From Agrocybe praecox (taxonomy: Eukaryota; Basidiomycota; Agaricomycetes; Agaricales; Agrocybaceae), in the NCBI GenBank assembly GCA_964017145.1, contig OZ024841.1:3348001-3412000 (forward strand): a stretch of DNA of 64,000 nt. The letters run 5' to 3'. The notes beneath the pieces were generated by a model. It did no database searches. It worked only from the letters and a program-made list of their open reading frames with translations, and was not told the origin of the DNA. Positions 35,305 to 47,500 of this stretch are shown piece by piece (position 1 is the stretch's first letter; each line of letters opens with the position of its first letter). A program made the translations under genes and the position numbers.

Positions 35305-38300
35305 ATGTCAATACCCCTGACACAGAGCCCACCGGCACCTCCAAGCTCAAGCGCTCATCGATATCCTTAGACGCCAACAGCAGCGCGCCACCGTTGCTTT
35401 TTCTCCGAACCAGCGGGATCATCAACAGAACCAACCAGCGACCCCATCAATCCAGCGGGAACCCGAACGCAGCAGCACTTGCATAGGTTCCCATACCAGA
35501 CGTTTACGCGCACCCAGCTGCCCTAGCTTACGCGGCTGCCCATCCACGCCCTACGATTTCCAGTTTTGGGCCATATTTGCTCCTGCAGGACAGCAAAATT
35601 GAGAGGGAAATCGACGTTTTGAATGTACGTTTTCTTACTCTATCTTTTCCTTTCTTCGTATATGGGCCATCTTCCTGCGTTCAACTCTATCAACTGCACA
35701 TAAATATCTTTTAGTTCCTTTTGTTCTAAACACCCATTTGCGCGTTTTCCAGCGCCAGCACTTGTGGAAGAGGGGCAGCAGGATACGTTTGCTTTCTACC
35801 TTCAAACAATCATTCCTTTTCGTTTTTCTTCTTTTATTTACGCACCAACTTGCGTTGTTTCTTTGAAAATTATTTTACTAACTAATCCTCCATTCACAGA
35901 CGCTCAAATCGTCCGACTATACGACGTTATTCAAACCGACAAGTACATCGGCATAGTTCTCGAATGGGCCTCCGGAGGCGAACTATTCGTGCAGCCAAAC
36001 TCTTTTCCAGGGGTCTGGTGCATCCACACAAAAAAATATGCATCGCGATTTGAAGTTGGATCGACGGCCAGCCGAACGCGTTTGGAAAGAGGGTGGAAAA
36101 TCCGGAGAAGCACGCGATGGAACAGCATCAAGCGGCAGCGATAATGCGAACGTCGAGCCGACATTTTCTAGGGCGCAGAGCCATCGTATCGTCCGGAGGC
36201 GAGGAGCGAGAGGTCGGCGTCGTCCAATGCTGTTCCGCCGATTGTCACCACCGTCGTCGCTGGTCAGACCAGCACCACCGCACCCATGCCCACTCGCAGT
36301 CGTTCGACCCAACCTACCTCTACGAGAGTTCGCCCTCGTCACTCGCTACTGGCGTCGTCAGCGACCCATTCGCAGCGCTCCTCCCTTTTTCTCCACCTTC
36401 TTTCGTTTCCAAGACACCCCAAAACAAGGACAGTCATGGCCAGAAGAAGTTTTCCGGTCCTGCTGCTTTGGGTTTGAGCGAAGACGATTCGTCCGCGTCG
36501 GGTGTCGGCGCTGCTTTCAACACCCTCTCACCGCCCGATCAATCCCGCCCCCCTCCTTCGGCTCCGAATCGTATTCGAGCTGGAAGGTATGCCTGAACGA
36601 TCCACAGTCGAGTGTGGGTACCCCCAAGGAATCTACTCGTCCAAGGAAGGAGAAGGAAGAACATGAAGAACGAAAACAGAATGCTACGGACGATAAGGCT
36701 CCTCCTTCTGCTACAGCAGCAGCAGCAGCACCGCCAGCTTATCGTATGCCTGCGGCTTCGACACCAGTATCTGCACCTGCACCGGCGCCTGTGTCGGTTC
36801 CTCCTGTTCAAATCCCTGCGACGACAGCTCCAGCTATTTCTTCCACGCCGTATCTGCAGTTTCCGCTGGCAGACTCGAATACTCCGTCGGTTGGTAAAGG
36901 TCAAGGAACGGGCCACAAGTAGGGGAAATTGAGCATCGATGGGATCGGGTTGGGCAAGACTTTCGGTGGCGAAGATGCTCGTGCCAACGCGAAGGAGGGC
37001 AGTGGAAGGCCCAGCATCAGTGCTACGTCATGTACTGCATCGGGTGTCTCAGCCTGATTCGTCTATAGATCGTACGAACGACGGAGAGAAGAGGGAAAAG
37101 ACAAAGGAGGAGAGGGAGACGGAGGAGAGGGAAGAGAAGGAGAGGGGAAAAATACCAGTGGAAAGAGCAACATGCTTACGAGTGTGGTTGAGCCTCTCCG
37201 CAGGTCTATCAGGAGTCGATAGCAGAACCAGAAGACGCCCATTAGTTTTGTGTATCCCGAGGGCAGCACTACCGCCGTACTAGCTACAGCCAAGAACCCC
37301 AACGCCAGTTTACGACCACCAATGCCCACGTCCGCGCCATGTTACCACTCTAACTTCGAGCGTTTCGCGTCCTGCACCTCTCGCATCTGTTCGCAGCGAG
37401 ACGGCAGCTGCTGCTGTATCCACTATGGCTCCTACACCCGTTACATCTTTCTTCGTTTCTAGGTTCAGGAACAGCGTCACTGCTGGCGGCAGAGATCTCG
37501 AACATCCACCACAGACGTCGTCGTCGTCGAACAGGCTCGGTACTTTCTATGGGCTCACTTTGACTTCGTCTTCGCAACCACAGCAGCAGCAACAGCGGCA
37601 ACATCATTCTGCTCCCACCTCATCCGTCCGCTCAACTGCGTATCCATCATGGTGATGTGGATCAGACTGACCGGAGGTTATGGCCCATGCGAGGAAGGTG
37701 CTCGAAGGCATGGGTGTCGAGGCGCAGATGGAGAGCGAGTACGAGGTTAGGTGTGTTAGGGGAAGGATGCAGTCTTCGGCTGCTGAAGGACACGAAGAAG
37801 GAAAATCAGCAGGATTGGCTTTGATCACCATGATGGGTAGTCCAACTGATGCTTCGAGGGCTGCTGATGAGGAGGCAGTCGTCCCGAATCGCGTCGGGTG
37901 TTACTTCCACACATCGGTTGCAGCGTCATCTCACGGGGCCTCGAATACACCGGCATTCGATGGCGAACATTCCGTCGTTGTTGGCGAGCCTCTGCCCTCG
38001 AATAATGGGCTGGCTGGTGTTCTATTGTAGGACGCTGGAGATGATGTGCGGTTCAGCGTCCAGCCGACGATTGATGAGGTTGGATACGCCGAACGACACG
38101 TATAGCTTCGATATTAGAAGGTTGAAGGGAAATTTGAGGACTCATGGGCTTTTGTATGATACGTTTGGGCAGTACGTATTCCTTTATTTTTTTTCTTTGA
38201 TTTTTTTGAGAATTTTTCTTCGTTCTTTTCGATCCGCATTTTCTGCTGACCGAATTCGCACATCAACAGCTTGTACCTTCTTATTTTCTTCTCCCCATGT

Positions 38301-38387
38301 TCTCACGTTGTGTCTGACTCATCGAACATAAATACTGATTTTTTTTCCGTTTATAGGCGTGTGGACCTTTCGGCTGTTCGTGCCTAG
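35305..38387 (+). pseudogene. CAMK-type Ser/Thr kinase pseudogene, fragment A (fullest copy)
   Basis: The fragment starts MSIPLTQSPPAPPSSS and soon hits a stop. Downstream are scattered exon remnants: KIEREIDVLN before a GTACGT donor near 35625, and AQIVRLYDVIQTDKYIG with VLEWASGGELF (about 35900-35990), a protein-kinase N-lobe. Then come GVWCIH and, in another frame, HRDLKL, the start of the catalytic loop. The rest of the catalytic domain is deleted. A Ser/Thr/Pro-rich tail follows, then DTYSFDIRRLKGNLR and LYDTFGQ, an intron (GTACGT to TATAG at 38356) and RVDLSAVRA with a stop at 38385, the end of a KA1 domain. Several frame changes make it non-functional. Its intact parent gene is not in the window. 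KIN1/FRK1-like CAMKL is the best guess. Confidence 0.75.
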
Positions 38388-40688
38388 ACGACGAACGAAT
38401 AAAATATATCCTTACCAGCAACCTAGCATCTCCAATTGGCCCGGTTATCTCTTACCCAGGACTCCAAATTTCCACTACCCTCCCATCACTCTCCACCATC
38501 ATCTCTTTATCGTCGTCGTCGTCACCTATGCGCATATGCCATCCATCCAGCCATCACCTATGCTTACGCCCAACCATGCCTACATACACGCACGAGCACA
38601 TACACATCCATGAACTCCTACAGCGTCGAACACGCACACATACAATAATCGCCATACCCATCCCACCCTTATAACAAACACAGAGACTTGCGTGCGCCGC
38701 GGCCCGCCACGTCACATTCCGTTCCGACTCATTTGTAACTTCGGACTGTCGAAATCCTTGGGTATTCGATGGTGTTGCTTCGGGGTTTCGAACGACGAAG
38801 GAATAAGGATAGGCGAAGAAGATCTATGACGTTCTGATTGGAGGAGGGTGGGGGTCGAAGGATGAATATAAAATCGTCGGAGCTAGGAGGGATAGGTGAT
38901 CCGGGTCGTTGGTGGACGCAGTTGTGCATGGTTGGGGACGAGGGGCAAGGTTTTCTTCCTTTTTTCTTTTCAAATTGCTTTCTGCGACATGCTTGATTTG
39001 ATATCTGTGGCCGGATTTCTGTTTTCTAATGTCCGTATTTCTCTTCTCTTCTTTTTCTCTCTTTCTATTTCCATGATATTTTTTTGGATCTTGCTGCCCG
39101 TCCTCTCTTTCTTTTTCTTTCTTTTCTTCCTTATTTCCTTCCTTCCTCTCCAACAAGAATTATTCGTGTTTGTACTGTATTTCGGACGTTTCCTTTAGTA
39201 CTGCCTTTTTCTTTCTGCTTATTCATTTTTCATACCCTAATAATGATCTGATTTCGTCTTCTTATAAACTTCTGTTTATTTATTTATTTTTAAAATCTCC
39301 TCGTCCCAAACCCCACACCGCTTCCAACATCCTTTTCTTCCCATTCATCAGCGCCGCCTGCGCCTCTTCGTCGTCGTCCCTAACTCAAATCAAACCACTC
39401 CACCAATCAGCCCAACCAACGTCTTCAAGCTAATCCGTGTCTGCGACGTATATATATTCTTATTTCAGCCACATCCATCGGATCCCAAAGCGCTTTCTCT
39501 TTTTAAGTCTCCGCCTATCTTGATTGTCCCTCTGTCTATTGTCGACTACCGTTACTATTCTTAATGTTATCTTTTCTTTCCCTGCTTGTAAACCTGCGAT
39601 TACGAATCTGGTTTGGTTAGATGGCACGTCTGTGAGTATCGAAAAGCACTTGAGCGTCCTTGGTGCGATAGGGAACCCAGAAGTTGATCATAATGCCATC
39701 TTCCCATATTCTAGGAGACGCTACATGTTCTTTTTCGTTGTTTGTTTTCTTCATACATACAGATAATGATGACGCGACAACAATAGTCATTCCCAATTTC
39801 AAGACTTTTTTTGAATTTTTTCCTCCAGGTTCTTACTCACCCCTCCGTACCCCATGCTTCGACGACACATACGCCAGTATGAATTGATTAAAGTACCTAA
39901 GCCTCCATTATTGACATCCGCGATTTATTCAATTCCGTATCGTACGTACGCACATATAGAAAACACAAAAATAAAAAAATAAAAATAGCAAAGGTATTCA
40001 AACATGCGGTGATTGGATTATAAAAAAGTAGTGTATGAAAAAATAACGAGCGCATTGGACGAGCGGAAATCGGACGCAAAATACGACACCACAATGACGA
40101 CGGAGGATGAAGCGAACGAGACATGGGTTAGAATTTGTGATAGAAGCGGAGGGCGATAGGCAGGAACAAATGAAAGAAAAACGGGAGTGGAGGAGGTGAT
40201 AATGGGATAGGATGGGACACAGAGTTGACCGAGGAAGTGACCCACCGACTCGGAGGGAGATACAAGTGGCGGGAATTTCGTGAGAGTGGTGTCTGATAGA
40301 TTATGACACGGCGAATATCGAACATTGAACATAAAACATTGCGGGATGGCTGAAGAACTAGCCTAGAAATGTGAAACGACACTGGCGAGCGAGAGATAGG
40401 GATAGCACGGTTTGGAAGGAGAGATGCGAGATGCGAGACACGAAACACGGAGGGGAGACCTGAAGGGAACGGAGTCGAAGGATGATGGAGCTCGAAGAGA
40501 GAAGTGATCAATGGATCAATGGATAGAGGAGAATAGAGAAGGTACGATAGGAGGCTGGCGAGAAATCAGACATCGGAGGAGAGAAAGACGACAAGGTGAG
40601 AAAGTGAGAGAGGAGAAGAGGAAGTTCGGTTGTATGAGATTGGTAAAACGAACGTGTGGCCAAGATGGAAAGGGAGGTGGGTGTAATG
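38388..40688. repeat. Kinase 3' flank (pyrimidine-rich), then purine-rich spacer
   Basis: 38388-39450 parallels 119-1240. After about 39950 the plus strand is purine-rich, like the other spacers. No coding region is supported. The region ends at the copia LTR. Confidence 0.5.
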
Positions 40689-40927
40689 TGTTGGAATCGA
40701 TGATGCGATTACCTGAATAGGTAGTCGCCCGTCTCTAGGTTATATATTCATACTACTCGAAGTTTCTTCATTATCTTAGTATACTTTCTTATCTTTTATC
40801 TTAGCCTTAGAACCTGATAGAACCTGACAGACTATTCCATAGAATTCTACATACACATGTATATAAGAGCTCAAAAGAGCGAAGTTGAATATATAACTTT
40901 ACTACCCACTGCGCTACATTCTCAACA
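40689..40927 (+). repeat. 5' LTR of Ty1/copia element
   Basis: The LTR is 239 bp, opening TGTTGGAATC and closing CTCAACA, with TGTTG and CAACA as short inverted ends. It contains TATATAAG at 40861. The next bases form the primer-binding site, and the gag ATG follows 110 bases later. The 3' LTR lies outside the window. Confidence 0.8.
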
Positions 40928-40946
40928 GGTTATGGGCCCCGAGAGG
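40928..40946 (+). other. Copia primer-binding site
   Basis: GGTTATGGGCCCCGAGAGG directly follows the LTR end CA, a position and sequence type usual for fungal copia elements primed by a tRNA fragment. Confidence 0.6.
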
Positions 40947-41037
40947 ACCTAACTTAATCAACGTCTAATTCTATCTCGCTGTCACTTCGCTATTTTTAAT
41001 CTTATCTTATCTACTCTCCGTCGACTTGTCAATCAAA

Positions 41038-41475
41038 ATGTCAGAAGAGACGACAATCGGAAATTACCGTATGGAACTGTTGAAGGCCCATAATTGGATG
41101 CCGTGGAAGCGCCGAATGCTTGCGGTACTCATGGACCTCGGACTGGACGGCTACATCGAAGCAGGTGCGAAGCGCCCAGAATCAAGTGTACCTGGAAAAT
41201 TGACACCGGAAGAGTTGGAGGCTCAATCGAAGTGGGACAAAGGTGATAGGAAAGCTCGTTGTCGAATTGAGCTTTGCATCAGTGATGCCGAGATGGTCCA
41301 CATCATGGGAGCGCAAACGGCACGCGAGATGTGGGAACAGCTGTGCACTGTCAAGGAATCCAAGGGCCGACTTGGTGTTTTGGCCACACGACGCGCATTA
41401 TTTCGGGCACAGGCTGAAGAAGGATTCGAGATGACGGAACACATTGCCAAACTTCGTCAACTACAGGAAGAATTA
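41038..41475 (+). CDS. gag: Ty1/copia Gag, N-terminal part (interrupted by the Helitron)
   Basis: The ATG at 41038 starts MSEETTIGNYRMELLKAHNW, then WKRRMLAVL, and later ARCRIELCISDAEM, MWEQLCTVKESKG and HIAKLRQLQEEL. This is the UBN2/retrotrans_gag-type Gag of copia elements. After 146 codons the frame runs into the Helitron end and stops 17 codons on (stop ends 41526). The continuation is at 63360, where the same codon phase resumes. The interruption is an insertion, with no sign of decay in this half. Confidence 0.9.
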
Positions 41476-41548
41476 CTTGTGGGTGTGGGCCATTGCAAGG
41501 CATGGCATGTACGAGTCCTGATTTAGAGTTTTATTGATTGTTGTTCAA

Positions 41549-44500
41549 TCATGTTGCACGTATGTAAATTGCTAATGAGGCTGTTGAATCCCCATTATAA
41601 ACATTATTCAAACTTAAATCATTAATTGAGTTAACATGACCATCATGTTTAACTACATGACCCATTGTAAAACCATCATGAAACCAAATATTACCATCTT
41701 CTGTAAAAATACGTGAAGTAAAATGTGCATTACCAAAATAAATTATACCTTTTAATACAAACTTATAAGCAGTATTGTCATAATCAAGATCTATACTTGT
41801 GTTTATATGCACTTGTGATCTGCTAAACTCTAATGCCATAAATTCAGGAATAGCTTCAAAACTATAATGTAATGTAAAATTTGTATTGCATCTCCTGCAT
41901 GTTTGCTGTGTAGGTTCTACATAGTTATCAATCCAGTTTTGTAAAGACTCATAATCATTATTTCCCATTGAAAAATATAAAGTATTTTCAGCATGAACAA
42001 AATATCGATGTCTATTTTCACACATTTTGTAAACAACTTGTGTACTTGTTTCTGTGGAAAATATCGCTTCAAATATATTTGACACCGCTGTATATCTAGC
42101 CCAAGCAAAGTTTTGAGAGTTAAAGTTCTGTAGTGCACGTCTAAAATTATCTCGTGTGGTCTCTAATGATGTACTTGTATTTTCCATATTCTCGAAGCCT
42201 AAAATCAAATTACTTAAAAGAGGATTTTTTATATTTTTGAATACAGCTGACCACTTTTCTTTATTATTATTCCAAATAGCATATAAGATAGTAATTGATG
42301 CATCATAAGCACAACTGTTATTACTCCATTGAAGACCACATGGTTTATTTAATGCTGTAAAGCGAGATTGGGTTAAACTTTGACATATTCTTTTTGGTGG
42401 ATGTTCATCACTGTTTTCATCATTTATTTTTCTTTTCCGCATCAACCCATTATCTAAATTGGTATTATTATATACAGATGTATTATTATTGCTATTCCAA
42501 ACTATAATTTCCGATTCATTTAATGGATCACGCTTTGACCATCTTATTGCCTTGTGAACATTTTTTGGAATATAACTTTCACCTTTGTATGTTCGAAAAG
42601 CTTTTATCAACTCATTTTGTGTTTCACCAATAACAGTTGCATTCAACTTTCCACAATGCTGTAATGATGTAAGATCATCAAGTAGTTCTAGCTCACGGAA
42701 CTCTTGACGTAAGGCACCAGATGCTCCACCAGTAATTTTCCTTTGGTCAAACCCTTGTAGAATAATTGTGCCACTTGCACTAGAACTTCTGGAAAGAGCA
42801 GTGTAGTATGCTTGATGACTTTGTAAATTATGAAGATCTACTGCATTTTCAGGTCGTGTCTTTCCTTGTGATGCATAATCAGTCATTGCAAAGTTTGGTA
42901 AAACTTCAACTTGTGTTCGAGATATATAAACAGATGTATCTTTCAATAATGAAGCTTTAATTGTTCGTGTGGTTACAGGGACAGGCACAACATTCTCAGG
43001 AAGACCATCAAATTCTATTAAAGATGGAGGATTTTTTAATTTAACAAATAGTGTGTCAAGAACACGTTGGCCATTTTTTCCAATTTTTGATTGCCATCCA
43101 TGAACAAACCCTTCCTGTCCTCTTGTAATACATAGCTCAGTAGCAAAATTATATCGTATCATTACAGGCAATCCAATACACAGAGAAAGTTTTCCTGCAA
43201 TAAATTTGTTATTTGCAGATGGTGGTTGGTTCCAAAGAAGATTTTGCATATCTGATGTGATTTCCTTTATATGTAATGTTCGAGATTGATCAAATTTATT
43301 TTCAGAAATAGATTCTCTGACTTGTGCATTATCATCAGAGTAAAAATTGGTCAAACTTTGATTAGTTTCAAGTGCAAATCGTTCACTACCAACTTGATTG
43401 ATTTGATCTTTATGGATATTTTTAGCTGTAATAATAGATACATTGCGGAACTTTGCATCAGTAATTGAATCACGCCCTGGAAGCTTTGATGTTACACGGG
43501 TAAGCAGAAATGCAATATCTTCCAAGGTACATGACTTATAACGCATGTTTTCTAATGCTGTACAGAATTGATTATCTTCCAAACTTTGATTTTTTTGACG
43601 CATATTTTGTCTGAGAATAACAACAGTTGTTACCTGATGCCATAATGCCTTTCCAATTGCTGCTTCCTGTGAATTTTTGTAGGAGGACTTAGACCCAACT
43701 ACATTACTATATAATGAAATTTTTTCTCCACCCATTGCAGGAGGCAATTGTGCAAAACCACCTGCAAATACCATATTCATTCCACCAAAAGGTTTATCGT
43801 AAATATTAAGAACTTTAGCTAGTTGAGAATTAATTTTTTGCATATCTCGACAAGAAAGCATGGACACCTCATCAAAGAAAATATAGTCTACACCTTGCAA
43901 ACGTGATTTTATTTGAGACATCTTTGTGCTCTTTGCATAATCATTTATTCCAAATAGATAGTGATATGTTGATCCACCTAATAATGCAGCTGCAGTACCT
44001 GTTGGAGCAACAATAGTAAAACGATGTGCTTCATTTCGTTGTTCAAAAAAGTATGAAACTGCTTTTAATACTTGGGATTTTCCTGTTCCACCAATGCCAC
44101 CCAAGTACATTTTTAATTGGTTTCCTGAATTTCCAAGAGCATGTTCAGCAATAATTTTAAAAGCACGTTGTTGCTCTTTATTCAAACTGAATTTCTGTAT
44201 TGATAATTGAATCACATCAACATCTTTTATAATGTATGAATTTTTTCCTTTTTCAAGGTCTGATTTGTCAATAATGTGTACAGTACCAGATGCATGTTTA
44301 CTGGGTAAATTACAAGCATCTACTGGATTATTCATTGTTCTATCAAGTCCATTAAACTCATTGCGTTTGTCTAGTATATTTTGCCGGTATTTTGATATCT
44401 CATTACTCCACTCAGATGCAGTTAATGTTTTTTTAGGGCGAAATTCTTCAGAGTTAAAAGAATCATCAAAAATGTCCTTGTTCCAACCTACATTTTCAAG

Positions 44501-47500
44501 TACCTCATTTATTTCAGCCATATTCTTCCTTCGTAGTACCTCTGATTTTCCTATAGTGCTTGCATCTAATGGATTATCATCATATTCAATATTAGAATTA
44601 GTATTATTTGCATTTACAACATCATCAACATCATCTTCATTCTCATCCCAGCTTCCAACAAATAAAGGATCTATATTTTTTTTTAATTGTGCACGGTAAT
44701 CATCTCTAGCGTCCATACACTCATATCTAATGTTAAAATTATTCATTAATTCATTTTGTCTATTTGTAAATTTGTATTTGTTGAATTCCTCATTCCATGT
44801 TGACGGACTGCATTTCAAATCTATTCCTGTTCTCCATGGCTTAAATAAAGTAAGCATTGTTGTGCAATAATATTCTCGATCCCCTTGATCTCGTCTTGGC
44901 AGTGTTGCACCAATAAAGTTTGGCACAGTCTTTGAATAAGATGATAATTCTTTTACAGCATGTGTGTCGTACAAAGGATGTGGTTGAATAAAGGAATATA
45001 ACTTTTTGTTTTTCTTGGTTGCCAAATTAGCATCATCTTCTGGCTTGTCAACATTATTCAGATATTCGACCTCACTATGCTCAGTATTATCACTTTCTAT
45101 GGTTTGGTTGGATATAAATGATGTATCTTGAGTATCATCATCTGGAGTAAATTCTTCCGATATTTTATTTTTTGATTTTTGATTTTTAGGAATTTTTATC
45201 CGTGCATATCGAGTAATCCATTCATAAAGAGTAACATGCTCAAGCATTGGTGATCGATAAATATAATCATATACTGGAGAAATTCCTACAATACGACCTT
45301 TGCGTTTTATCAAGGCTACTCTATGCTGTTGAGAAGTCTCTAAATTTTCTTCATGATTCTCAAAACAGCTTTTTGCCTCAGTAACATATGATTGCCAGTA
45401 AAATGGTACAAAAATGTGATCAGTATAATGATCTGGATTATCCAGAAGATACATGCATATCATTGGTGCACCCATTTCCATTTTGGCACTTAATAGATTT
45501 ACAACTTTCATCGTGATTCTACGAGCTTTTTCTTTCATTGGTAGTGTGCCACCTAGCATTTCACTATTTTTGTGAAATATAGACTTGATTGAATCAAAAA
45601 TCACATGAGTTTTTAAAGAAGATTTTGTAATATAATCAGAAACATATATAACAACAGCTTTGATTGCAGTTCCTGAAGACAAGCTTGTAACATCAGTATT
45701 ACATCTAAATAAGTATGTAACAATGGGTGTAAAGGTATTTAGCCAAGGCTCGAGTTTTTTTACATCAATTGCACCAGTTAAGTTATTAATTATGGACTTT
45801 GCAAATGTAGGCCGAGGAAATCGTGCCTTACATCTACCCCACTTATTGTCTTTACATCCTACAGCTGTTCCTTTTTTGCGCATACCATTTTTGTTAATAT
45901 TTCTATCACAGCAATGAACATTAGACTTTAATAATAAATCATCAATAATGACATTTATGCGGTTCCACCATGTAGTATTATTATTACAGTACCCACAATC
46001 AGTTATTTTTTCTTGTGTTTTTTTAGTGCTTCTGCTATGATCTATATTGCACATTGGAGGAGGAAGCTCAGGCAGACTTTGTGTTGGGTCACAATAATTT
46101 TTTTCTTTTGTCATTTCATTTACTTTATTTATAACTTCTTCATGTGTTCCTGTGGTAAATTCACCGATATGGCATGTCTCAAGATATTGAATAATTTTTT
46201 CATTCCATGTTGAATCCATTTGCATAATTTGATTACGCATATCTTGTGGACTTAATGATCCTTGAATCCATAACATCATATGCAAATGTAATGTAAGACG
46301 ACCTTGCTGCTCAACAGTTCCATAATATGCCTTTGTATTACCATAAAGTCCTCTATGTTTTGCATTAACACCTAAAACATCTGTGATAAATGTCTCAATC
46401 ATAAAATGGAAAAAGCGAGCACCTGCAACAGGGTTTCCACATATCATATGTATGCATTCATTGTATGGTAGTAAGACATCTGGCTTAAATTCTTCTTTAT
46501 TGTCAGCATAGTATATACATATTGGATGTTGAATGTCAGCAGGTGACAATGTAATATACCAAGACGGAGCACCAGCATATGAAATTAAAGACCATATTTC
46601 ATTACGCATATATTTCTTGCTTGTTGATGAACCTTTGACTTTTCCTGCTACATGATCTAGATCATGTATTACCTGAAAACATTGTTTTTCCATGTCTGTT
46701 TCAGGTTTAAAATATTCACCTTCTGATAATTTTTTTGTAATATCAGACAATACATTTTGATCAAGATTGAGAAGTCTTTGGGTTATTGATTCAAATCTCT
46801 TTTGATCAACAATTAAAAAGCTCTGAGTACTAGCTTGTTTCATTTGACTGTGACTAAATGCAACAAAAGGAAAATTAATATCAGTTTGAAATCGTTTATC
46901 ATGATACATAAGAAGCCATTTTTTGTGTTCTTTTTCAGAGAGACTAGTGGTGCCAATACCACCCATTCCATATGGAAATAGCCATGGAAACATTTGACGA
47001 TATAATTGAGGATTATTCCACATTGACTCAATATTTTCACTATGACCTACAGCTAACATTTTTCCTTGATTATTTAGATGTTGAAGTGCCATAGCCTTAA
47101 TTGTGTTAGTTGTCATTGTTTCAAGTGAGTCTCCTGTTAATCCATGAACAGAGAAAGAGCATTCACCCTCATCAGTGCCATCATCAATTTCTGTGTCAAA
47201 TACACTTGTTCCTTCTGGTACTTTATTTGACTCTGATTGATGATATTCAATTGAGACAGGAGCTTCTGTTTCTGAATATTGCAGAAGATTTTCAGATGAT
47301 ATTTTTACATTTGCATAATCAGGATGGTTTAAACAAAGCCATTCCAATGCATGTGAAACAGCATTTCTGCGTATTAAAAATGGAGTACGATTTAAGTCAG
47401 CTTGTGTAGGTTTACAAGGTCCAGTAAAAAGAATTGCAAGAACTTCATCTAAGTCATCACGAGGAGGGGGAAGAACTTCATATACTTTTGCAATTGGTGA

